64,000 nucleotides of DNA, from contig OX424563.1 of assembly GCA_949152475.1 (NCBI GenBank), positions 531,001 through 595,000 on the forward strand, read 5' to 3'. The notes under the pieces are model-generated. The model was given only the letters and a program-made list of their open reading frames with translations, searched no databases and was not told the origin of the DNA. Made by a program: the position numbers and the translations under genes. Position 1 is the stretch's first letter. The number at the start of each line of letters is the position of its first letter. Shown in pieces: positions 54,851 to 64,000 of this stretch. This DNA is from Terebella lapidaria. Its lineage: Eukaryota; Annelida; Polychaeta; Terebellida; Terebellidae.

Positions 54851-55760
54851 CCATATATGATCCATCTTTTGGTGACCTTGACCCACAATGACCTTGATTG
54901 CTCAAACTCAAGGCTATGTCCACCACATAATGTATTTAAATTGTTCTTGGGAAACAAAACTCTTGAAGATAGAATTAAGATGTGCTATGAACAAGTGAGA
55001 ATCATTAATCCGGTGCATTTCCTGGTGACCTTGAGTGATCGAACTCAATATAACTATATGAGAATGTGATAATTCATTTAACAAGATATATGTTATTACA
55101 GTATCTATATGTATTTATGACTTTGTGACACACACATTACTAAGTGCTACATTATACATTGATGAAGGCATAAGAATACATTATTATGTGTACGATTGCT
55201 AAAATGTATCAATTAATCGCTGGTATAGCTACAGGGCCATTGGTCCTATGTTATTAACTTCCAGTTTGACATCACGAGTTTTAAAATTGTTCTTCAACAT
55301 GTCATCATGAACATTTCAATCACAACATCTTGAATATTCAAGTTATTTTCTTGAATATTCAACTTGATAATATATCTTGAATATTCAACTTGCTATCTTG
55401 AATATTCAACTTATTATCTTGAATATTCAAGTTGCATCATTTTGAATTTTCAACTTGTCATCTTGAATATTCAACTTGACATCTTGAATATTCAACTTGT
55501 CATCTTGAATATTCAACTTGTCATCTTGAATATTCAAGTTGAAAAAAAAAGAAGTTGTATGGCCCTAATAGGCTGCCGTATCATACGGCACTGATCATAT
55601 GTCGCTGATCAGAAACTGAGTGTGACACGAAAATTGCGCATTCAATAATAGTAACATTTATACAAATATGAAATTAATATACCTGAAAAACCGCAGCCAA
55701 CCGCGAGACTTGACATTAGAGATCTAGACTATCGCAAAGATTTTCTACATGTATACCATT

Positions 55761-55989
55761 AAGATAGTCCACTCAGGCCAAAACGAAGCGAAAAATCCCC
55801 CTGGCGGCCAGACTGAGGAATTACTACATTTGCGTTTTTATGAATGAATATTCATGACCGAAACGTCACTTTATGCATGAAAACCGCCGTCACTATTGGA
55901 AATACTCCAACTTTCAGTGTCACCAGGTCACCGCAAGGATCGACACTGTTCGAATTTTCGCATCTGTTTTGGCCTGAGTGGACTATCTT
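55761..55989. mobile_element. 229-bp MITE-like element
   Basis: The terminal inverted repeats start AAGATAGTCCACTCAGGCC and run about 35 bp. The interior includes a short CpG-rich stretch. No ORF. Confidence 0.75.
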
Positions 55990-56610
55990 CCCAGATAGCA
56001 TGCTTACATTGGCCCAACAGTGGACCAACGTATACATGAACATTGGCCCAACGTTGGCACACAATATCGAGCCTACATCGTGGTACTCATTGGGCCAACG
56101 TTGGTCCACATTTCATCGGCCCAACATTATAAAAAACATCGGCCCAACATTGGCCCAATGGTGGAACAATAAAATGTGAAATTTTAGAATTGACTCCTTG
56201 TGCAAGAATAATAGTAAAAAAAAAAAAAATCACTTTATCGTGTATCTTTGAGAAATACTTCCATATAATTGACGCCCCTCGTCAACTCCAATATTTCACC
56301 ATATTCGAATATTTCTTTTACAAAATGGCGGAATTTGTTGGATCTTGGTTGTATCTATACGTTGGTCCAACGTTGGTGAACAACGTCGGTCAGACATTGG
56401 CAACGTAACATTGGCCCTTCAGTGGATAAACAGGCGATAACAACGTCGAATTTCCAACAGACTGCCAATGTTGGCCCAACGTGGTTTTATCAATGCGATC
56501 GCGATGATGGCAGCACTTCGCTGGCCTTCTGTTGGACCAACGTTGTATTACTAATGCCGACCTCCCCAACCAATCGCCAACGTTGGCCCAACGTAACCAT
56601 GCTATCTGGG
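55990..56610. mobile_element. 621-bp MITE-like element with GGCCCAACGTTGG repeats
   Basis: Ends CCCAGATAGCATG and its complement CATGCTATCTGGG. The interior is full of imperfect copies of TTGGCCCAACGTTGG, which is self-complementary. It abuts the preceding MITE without a gap. Confidence 0.75.
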
Positions 56611-59600
56611 TTGGTATGGAAAATCTTTGACTATAGGCCTAGACCATTAGATCTAGGCATGGCCATAAAATCAGACAATTTTCTTTAAACAAACACACAT
56701 TAATGCAACATTATAACGTTTTTGTATGTATATGGCACAGTAGACCGTTTCTATGGTTTATCTATACCCGAATTACATGGTGGCGATCCTGGTGGCAAAC
56801 AGGAACCTCATTACTTAAACTATGACCAGGTACTAGTCCGCCAGACGGGTCCAGCCTGATACATTATGTCAGACATTACATCCTCATGGGAGCCGCGATG
56901 GAGCAATGGGAGTGGCATCCCTGAACAAGACCATATGGGCGTGTTGCTGGCCGGCCTCCCTGATGGTCCACCACGGAGATAGGGAGATAGAACCCCGGAT
57001 AGCCCGACGGCGAGAGACTACTAATCCAGGTGTGTGAACACTACACCGGATCCAAGTAGCCCTCACTCCTGGGCCCTCCATTGGAATTGCCCCCAGGGTC
57101 CTCCTTAGCCAGAATATGGGGACAAGGAGAAAATGGCTGCGCTCACCGTCGTCCTCTCGCATCGACAGCTCTGAGACAACTCAAGATGGGTTGCCAGCCA
57201 TGTAGCTGCCAGCGCACGAGACCGAGGGTGTGACATCACAATCATTGAAACAGTGTTTTGGATTGATAAAAGACAATGCATCACCAGGGAGACGCACGAG
57301 CTTTGAACGTGAAGCAGCCAAAACGTATATGGTGCACGGAAAAGGCCAAATACCTACCGCGATCTTTGGGCAAAATCGCCACTTGTGTCTGTCTGTGATA
57401 TTATGGCTAAAAATATGTCAATTTTACTTGTATACACGTATACTAGTATCGGATATATAATAATGGGCAATGTACAACAACAATCTGCACATTGCACTGA
57501 CACGTACAGAAGTTTCAATGGATCACGTCAAGGTTTCAAAGTTGTACCAGAAATCCTGGCATAGCAAAAATACGATTGACTATACCTTCCAACCAAAACC
57601 ATGTAATGTGGGTAACAGTTAGAGGAGGCAAATTTTGTCAATCCATACTTTGGCAGCTCCTCATTCAAAGTGAAAGTTACGTTACACATATCACACCAAT
57701 TGAATTGTCCTGGGCCATTACAGAGTGAACTGGGTCCATAATGATCTGGTATCTATTAAGCCCCCACTCCAGATGTTCTATACTGTTTATAAAATATAGC
57801 AGTGTTATCCAGGATAGTCTCGAAAAGCAGATCGACATGTACCCAACATGCTTCAAGGATGATATGTTTTGGGTTCATGTTGCTCCATGGGCTGGTACGT
57901 GGCCCTACTACGCTGATCCAGGTTCATCCATTTTAACATTTTATATGTTGGGTGGAATGGGGACATCCAGCTTCAGTATGTAGCACTGCCGTGGTGGTCT
58001 GAACAATCCCTGTTGGCTCTGGGTTCATCCATAGTGCAGCTATATTGAGTCCAGGATGGTGAACATGAATTATGAAGGTTTTCGATTTAGTATTGGTCGA
58101 CCGTCGATGTATGCATTCTCGGCTGAAAGACCTCAGATGCCCATGGTCCATGGCCCATTATTTCCATGGATGGTTGGAGGTGATCCATTGAGAATCTGAT
58201 GTTGAAATGTCATCATGACATCACTGTCATCACCAGCATCAAGAATAACTCATAGATTACTGTGGGTGACCACGGAAGTAACATAATGCTACTACAGTTT
58301 CAGCACACAGTTGTCACTCTGTAATGTGGATGCACGTTCTCGGTGTCACTGTAATGTTCAGCACTGCCCCCCAGATATTCACCACGCAGAAAGAATAGAA
58401 ATTACCCCACCAATATTATCCAAAGTATACTTAATCAAAGTGATCAGTGATATTCTTCAGGTGTTCTTGTCAGATGTGCAACTTTTTATTTGTCTCATGG
58501 TACAAACTAAGGCATCTTCAAGCCAATAAAGTGATATTGGGAGAAAGTTATGGATTTCGCCATACATTTCCGACCGAACAAAGAAAACAATAGTTACAGA
58601 TCTGCACTTGTATATGCCCAAACAGTTGCCCCTTTTTCGTTGATTTCATTTTTTTCGCGAGTTTCTGGTGGGCATAGTTTGAGTATGTTGACATCACGGT
58701 CATTTTCTTTGCTTCGTATCCATTGAGGCAATGCGATTCCAGCTTACTTGTATATTTTCGAGTCAGGCATATTTGTAGTTGATTTGGAGCAAATAATTTT
58801 TCTGCCAATATCACTTTAAAATCTTTCCAAAAACTATACAATATAGCACATTATCTGTATTCACAAAAAAACTTTCCTAGTTAACTGAAACGATGATAAT
58901 TTGGCCACTGCATGTGAAATACAGCTGATGTAGCAAATATAAGCATTTAACTGACTTTATGTAAGAATCAATCTAGTACCACCAATACATTCAGATTCTG
59001 ATGATGCCAAACGTAAAATCCAACATTTTGAAATAGGAACAAAGCCCGACCAAATAGTTTATGCAAAGACACACTTGTGTCATCAGGGGCAGACCGTGTG
59101 TTAATTGTAGTTGTTTTTACTGTACACCTGATGGAATTAGTATACAACTGACCAACAATCTATGAAAATAATCTTAAAATCCGAAACAAACCCTATGGAA
59201 TAGATATATGACAAATACATTAATCACAAGCCAGAAGGCTACTCTAGTTGACGGTATCCTGGGAACAGGTTTAACGTCCACCAGCGTGACACCGGCTCAG
59301 TGGTATTAATGTAAGTATCAATCTATTACCACTAGTAGAGTCCGATTTTGATGATACCAATTACAAACGTAAAATACATTGTGAAAACAAAAATACATAT
59401 GCTAATTATACATTATCTTATAATTTAATTAATATTTCAAGACAAACCTCAATGAATATTGAATATTATAATCAGAAACAGCGCCTCAGATAAATGTTTG
59501 CATTTTTAGATTGCGCTACATCAAATAAAAAGTTTAAAGTTTAAACGAACTTCCTAGATAACTGAAACAATGACCCATGGTGTTATGTTTGCGGTTTTTT

Positions 59601-60100
59601 GTTAAGTTGTGCACTTGTTCAGCTCTAAAACATAGTGATCCTAAAAAATATTCTGTCTTGTTTCCCTGTAGCAAACGGGGACAGCTTGCACCACTTCAAG
59701 TTCCATCTAGCGACCAGTTGGGACCAACATGGGCATATTATGGTGACCATCAGATGCTAGCCCCAGAGCCCCCCTCCCTTGTACATATTGACATAATTGT
59801 AAATACGTTCCAAAACAGTTACCGCGGTAACATTTTTACAACGGCCCAGTAATGATCTCTTGAAGAGAAAAGGAGTTCGAAACTGACCGATAAATTCACT
59901 TGACAACGAATGCCTGTTCTGTGTGAATGCTTCATGTCCACTGCCAAATACTGATACATGTAGATGGAATATCGCGGTTTTGCACACAAAAAAAACAGTT
60001 CAGCATGGTTTCATTCGGTGTAAATGTTCGGCGTCTGTACGGAAATTGCCGAGAACCGAACAAACAGGCAAAAACCAGTTTATTCCAGTTCTGCTGGTCG
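56611..60100. other. Intergenic, mostly unassigned
   Basis: No gene recognised. Two diverged copies of a ~70-bp sequence occur at about 58963 and 59311 (shared AGTATCAATCTATTACCAC-like words), probably remnants of an interspersed repeat. A GC-richer block at 56880-57230 may be an old retroposon, but I cannot classify it. Confidence 0.4.
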
Positions 60101-60379
60101 ACCAATTCTGCGTTCTGATTGGTGGAGAGCGGCAGACATCTTGGAAGAGTACAACAGAGGAAAGGGACTGCGAAATATCTCCGATATAATCACGAATATT
60201 TGTGAAATATAACATTGTTTTGCTCTAAATAATATAGAAGAACAACAAATAACTGCTGCTGAACAATTTGGTGTTATTTTTTTACGGATAAATACATTCA
60301 ACAATAGTATATTATGAGATAAGGCGGTGGCCTCATCCTCGTCGTTTCGCAAGTCTGACTCACTGATTGACGTCGAAAA
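60101..60379 (+). promoter_or_regulatory. Candidate OGA promoter and 5' leader
   Basis: An inverted CCAAT box (CTGATTGG at about 60115-60122) is followed by GGCAGACATCTTGG, about 250 bp before the OGA ATG. No TATA box at a suitable distance. The exact start is unknown. Confidence 0.4.
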
Positions 60380-60446
60380 ATGTTGATTCGGGAAGATGAC
60401 GAAGGCCCTTCGGCCAGGGCCAATTTCATGTGTGGTGTTGTTGAAG
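60380..60446 (+). CDS. OGA: OGA exon 1
   Basis: Residues 1-22, [15 protein letters not shown] then FMCGVVE. Donor TTGAAG|GTACTT, phase 1. The start context aaaaATGt has A at -3. Confidence 0.85.
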
Positions 60447-63380
60447 GTACTTGGTTCAGTTTTGTTTTGTGATGGGTCCGATGGGTGATACTAAAAGTCG
60501 TTAACATCTCGTAAACATTCGTGAACATATCCAAAATATCTTGATTGTAAAATTTTTTCATTCACTGATTCAGTTCCGTGGATTTATAATCACAATTCTG
60601 TTGGCTGTTTTTCAGGTTTTTACGGCAGACCTTGGACTTTTGAACAACGCAAGAGACTTTTTCAGAGGTTAGTTAAATTGATTTTTATTTTAGGACAGAA
60701 GGAAAGTTACATGTATTATATGAGCAATTCCATTCATGCCCCGATGTAAATTTATCTCCTGTAAATCTAATCGCAAATGTTTATGTACTTTCACTAAGTC
60801 ATCAACATCTCTTGGAAGGTGCAAGAGTTACTGAATTGTTGCTAAATTTAAAGTTATTTGGTAATGGAAACCATACTTCTGTTCTGCAACATGACCTGAA
60901 TTTTTGTCTCATTCCAGGATGAACAGAATGGGTATGGACACATATCTGTATGCTCCCAAGGATGACTGCAAACACAGAATGTACTGGAGAGATCTCTATA
61001 CTGTGGAAGAAAGTGGTACGATTTATCAATGTTCATGAATAATATACTTGCAATATTGAGACAAACACCTGCTATTTTCTTGAACAAAACCGCACACATT
61101 GAAATAGCCTTTATTAAAGGATTGAAAAATATTGTTGCAGAACAAAGAAGCAACTTGTGATAACAAAGTTTTCTCCCTTGTAGAACACCTGACAAACCTA
61201 GTGAGTGCGGCTGAGGAAGAAGACATAACGTTTGTGTATGCGTTGTCCCCTGGCCTCGATATGACTTACTCTAGTGCTAAGGAGGTCACCAGTCTCAAAC
61301 GCAAACTGGAGCAGGTGAATATCAAGTGGATGAGTAGCTTGCTGTGCATATACATTTTGTTTGTAAACAATAAAAGTTATATGTATGTTCAATGTAAAGC
61401 TGATTTCCCTGAATGCACCTGGCCACTGTACCGAAATCTGATAGCCAGTGTTGTAATTTGCCCTGAATTGTACAAATTGATTTGGTTTTTTTTTTGGCTG
61501 CAGGTGTCAAGTTTTGGGTGCAAGGCGTTTGCTCTCCTTTTTGATGACATTGACATCGAAATGTGTGAGGCCGACAAAGAAATATTCCAGTCGTTTGCTC
61601 AAGCACAAGTGTCCGTGACTAATGAGGTCTACCAACATCTGAACCAACCCGAGAAGTTCTTGTTTTGCCCTACTGGTTCGTATCCAGTCAAGTACTGCAT
61701 GTGATTGCATTTGATGTCACATGATGAGGATGGTTCTAGTTGGCTTTGTTTAGTGACTGTAATTCCCCTGCAGTTTTCAATATTGTGATATGATTGTTTG
61801 ATCTCCAGAGTATTGTGCTACACGAGCCGTACCGAATGTTGGCAACTCAGAATATCTGAGCACGATAGGCTCTAAGCTGCTTGCTGGGATCGACATCATG
61901 TGGACAGGACCAAAGGTCGTCTCAAAGAAAATATCCATTAAGTCAATCGAGGAGCTGGCAGAAGTGCTGCGGCGACCACCCGTTATCTGGGACAACATTC
62001 ATGCCAACGATTACGACCAGCGCAGACTGTTCCTGGGTCCATACGAGGGAAGGTCGTCGGAACTGATCCCGTACCTGCGAGGTGTCCTAACTAACCCAAA
62101 CTGTGAATTCGAGGCCAACTTTATAGCTATGCACACACTGGCACAGTGGAGTAAATCAAACACAAGTGGGACCAAGAAAGACTTCATAATCAGTAAGTTG
62201 CATTTTGCTCATGACTGAAAACAAAGTGTCAGTATGACTTATTTCTTAAGATGCGAAGTTGTAAGTTCTGTATGTTTCCTGTGTTTCATTCTGTTTTCAA
62301 TTGCTGTTACAGGTGAAAGCCCGGTCAGTGCCGATATCAAGCTGGAAACAGAAGGAGAGTATTCCACAGATGAGGATACACCTATCCATTGTCTGTCCTC
62401 ATACCGACCCAAAGTCGCACTTCACGACGCTGTCCGTGAGTGGAAGTCCATCTTCTATGATGAGTACAGTCCGAGCATCAAGAACATGAAGCTGGTGGCC
62501 GCTCCGGTAAACCTGTCTACGCTCCCGACTCAGGAGTCTGCGACAATGACCTCATCGCTCCAGGATGGCATTAACTCCGTGGTGAATGACTCGTACCTCC
62601 AACCCACCAGTGGCGAGCCCGTCAACAGTCTTTTAGATCCCGGAGAGGAGACTGACGATGAGTCTGGCTTCGGGACTCTGCCTGAGCCCATGGACTGTGC
62701 TGCATCGTCCAGTGGAATCAGCATCTGCAGTGGTCTCTCAACCGAATATACAGAGTCTCTGGACTCGTTTGGGGAGGACAAGGCATCTTTCTCAGGGAGC
62801 TCCAATCTTCCGTCTAGTGCCAGCAATTGCCAATGTGAGAAAAGTGAAGGTGTTGAGACTATGCAGGTGGATATTGACAGTAGTGGCCTCAATGGTTTCA
62901 ACCCCAAACTACTCAATCCTGCAGAAACTCATGGTAAAAGTCAGTCAGCCAGCATTCCAACATTGTGTTCATCTGTCGTTGACAGCGTCGGCTCCACGTC
63001 CATTGAGCCTCTACCCCTGGACAGTGTGACACGTCTCACAGAAGAGGAGTTGCATTTCTTCGTGCAACTCTTTTACATGCCATTCGAGCATGGTTCCAAA
63101 AGTGTAGAACTGTTGAATGAATTCCACTGGCTCAAGATATCCGCGGTGTGCCTCTCCAGTTCCCCGAATAACGACGATCTTGCCTCGGCAGAACAACAAA
63201 CCGCCATCGAAGAGTGGAAGTCTCGAGCCACGGCATTCTGCTCCAACCTGCAACAGATGTTTGACGTTTTCAAGAAGCTGTGCTCAATTCCAAACAAGGC
63301 ACTGCTCTACGACTTGTTCCCATATGTTTGGGACATCTCTCTGGTGCTGAACCAGATTCATACATTCGTCAGTTGGCTAG
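60380..63380 (+). CDS. OGA: Protein O-GlcNAcase, first seven coding exons (partial gene)
   Basis: Exons: 60380-60446, 60616-60667, 60918-61015, 61184-61314, 61504-61675, 61809-62192, 62313-63380, spliced in frame to 657 residues and continuing past the right edge. It is a nucleocytoplasmic GH84 enzyme that removes O-GlcNAc from Ser/Thr. The catalytic domain starts at [14 protein letters not shown]; the catalytic Asp pair is D130-D131 in [17 protein letters not shown] and [10 protein letters not shown] complete the active-site wall. Exon 7 holds a Ser/acidic disordered linker, then the helical stalk starting LTEEELHFF and ending VSWLG. The ATG follows an in-frame TGA 12 nt upstream. The N terminus before the domain is only about 15 residues, shorter than in vertebrates. 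The C-terminal acetyltransferase-like domain should lie beyond the window. Confidence 0.95.
60616..60667 (+). CDS. OGA: OGA exon 2
   Basis: [16 protein letters not shown]. Acceptor TTTTTCAG|GTTTTT, donor CAGAG|GTTAGT. Confidence 0.92.
60918..61015 (+). CDS. OGA: OGA exon 3
   Basis: [16 protein letters not shown] through LYTVEES. This is the YAPKDD segment conserved in GH84. Acceptor ATTCCAG|GATGAA, donor GAAAGTG|GTACGA. Confidence 0.93.
61184..61314 (+). CDS. OGA: OGA exon 4
   Basis: [13 protein letters not shown] through [11 protein letters not shown] and LKRKLEQ. Acceptor CCCTTGTAG|AACACC, chosen over the upstream TTGCAG at 61140 because it restores the conserved frame. Confidence 0.92.
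61504..61675 (+). CDS. OGA: OGA exon 5 (catalytic aspartates)
   Basis: [19 protein letters not shown] through KFLFCPT. Acceptor GGCTGCAG|GTGTCA, donor CCTACTG|GTTCGT. Confidence 0.94.
61809..62192 (+). CDS. OGA: OGA exon 6
   Basis: [12 protein letters not shown] through [13 protein letters not shown] and [11 protein letters not shown] to KKDFII. Acceptor ATCTCCAG|AGTATT, donor TAATCA|GTAAGT. Confidence 0.94.
62313..63380 (+). CDS. OGA: OGA exon 7 (linker and stalk)
   Basis: Residues 302-657. A long unstructured Ser/Glu/Pro linker, then stalk helices with [19 protein letters not shown] and [13 protein letters not shown]. Acceptor CTGTTACAG|GTGAAA, donor GGCTAG|GTATGC, phase 1. Confidence 0.93.
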
Positions 63381-64000
63381 GTATGCGTCCTACCGATGGC
63401 CATGTTTTCCCCACAACAGCTGTCGACCAACACCTTGAACCTTGTCTTAACTCCCCAAGATCTGGCATGGCCACAGTAATTCAGTGGTCAAGATTCTTTG
63501 ATAATTTTTGTAAAAAGTGATCTAATGGCAGGGAAGGTCAATTTGTCAGTGGAGCCTATCAAACTAGCATAATCTCTGGGATCAGTTGATCCAGTCTGGC
63601 GGTTGGCAGAATGAAACGCAATGTCATGTTGGAGGCAACTATTGGGTTTTTGTTCTAAACAGTAGTGCTTGTTTATTCAACTTGCTCATCACTGTGATTT
63701 AGGAACACGTGGTGAAAGATCTAATCTTAGTATGCCTGTTTTCCCACAATCTTTGTATCACTTCCAAGAAAATTTACGGAAAGTGTAAACCTTCAGAAAA
63801 TCAGTATATCTTTCCATTGCAATTCAAGTTGATTCAACAATCAGTATTCACTAAATTGAACAAAAACCCATGGGCCATATGTGAACTTTCAGAGAGAGCT
63901 AGAAACTGAGGATTTTTTCAGTTAATATCACTGATGCCTTGCTTGAATGGAGACTACTTGGTGAAAATTTATGAGGAGATTATTTTTCAAATGATGCACA
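63381..64000. other. OGA intron 7, no further exon seen
   Basis: The reading frame stays open to a stop at 63518-63520, but similarity to OGA ends at 63380 and a good donor lies there. The next exon was not found before the window edge. Confidence 0.6.

Larger units (their letters stand above)
52803..55593. mobile_element. Outer inverted-repeat element upstream of GOT1
   Basis: About 45 bp at 52803-52848, containing ACGGCAGCCTATTAGG, recur as a reverse complement at about 55545-55593. The body contains another inserted element (52848-54337) and tandem arrays of GTTGAATATTCAAG units, in direct orientation at 54361-54850 and inverted at 55325-55545. It begins about 100 bp before the GOT1 ATG. 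Confidence 0.65.

Noticed and set aside
61140-61183. Alternative earlier acceptor (TTGCAG at about 61140) for OGA exon 4
   Set aside because: It would add residues ending in an in-frame TAG at 61181-61183 or break the conserved OGA sequence. The CTTGTAG acceptor restores it exactly.
63381-63520. Continuation of OGA exon 7 to the stop at 63518
   Set aside because: Similarity to OGA ends at VSWLG and a good GTATGC donor follows, so the remaining 46 codons are probably intronic.

Overview
This window is animal nuclear DNA. The genes have many GT-AG introns, and the encoded proteins are recognisably metazoan: ZIP13, an F-box/LRR protein, cytosolic aspartate aminotransferase and O-GlcNAcase. About half of the window is tandem repeats and transposable elements. 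The protein sequences and the repeat style suggest a marine invertebrate (a lophotrochozoan or an invertebrate deuterostome), but the species cannot be fixed from the sequence alone.

Layout. (1) 2125-27258, minus strand: the first three coding exons of a ZIP13-like zinc transporter; the rest lies beyond the left edge. Its second intron holds a complete 10.96-kb Ty3/Gypsy-type LTR retrotransposon (2667-13625, plus strand) with LTRs that match by eye, intact gag and pol, and a third ORF. (2) 20151-36791, plus strand: a ten-exon F-box/leucine-rich-repeat gene. Exons 3-10 are secure. The two proposed 5' exons lie inside the ZIP13 locus. (3) 38655-52700, minus strand: a complete nine-exon GOT1 gene encoding 410 aa. 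(4) 60380-63380 onward, plus strand: the first seven coding exons of O-GlcNAcase (OGA), running off the right edge. F-box and GOT1 are convergent; GOT1 and OGA are divergent.

Most notable element. Between pol and the 3' LTR the retrotransposon carries its own small transcription unit: eight copies of TTCGCGGAAG, a TATATAAG box, and an ORF (11521-12609). That ORF encodes an acidic N terminus, a basic Arg/Ser stretch, two C2H2-like zinc fingers and a C-terminal coiled coil. The same motif array and TATA box form the LTR promoter, and the motif is also reiterated inside the gag coding sequence. My reading, which is inference, is a retrotransposon with a self-encoded transactivator and cognate sites, analogous in layout to the internal-promoter/Tas arrangement of foamy viruses but apparently unrelated in protein.

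Second theme. Large minisatellites fill the introns, and several are seeded exactly at splice junctions, so that every unit repeats the exon end plus the 5' splice site: ZIP13 exon 2, F-box exons 4 and 9. One runs through the GOT1 stop codon. Other mobile DNA includes a tRNA-type SINE with a 14-bp target duplication, a 5S-rRNA-derived segment, a 1.7-kb foldback element, and nested inverted-repeat elements about 100 bp upstream of the GOT1 start codon.
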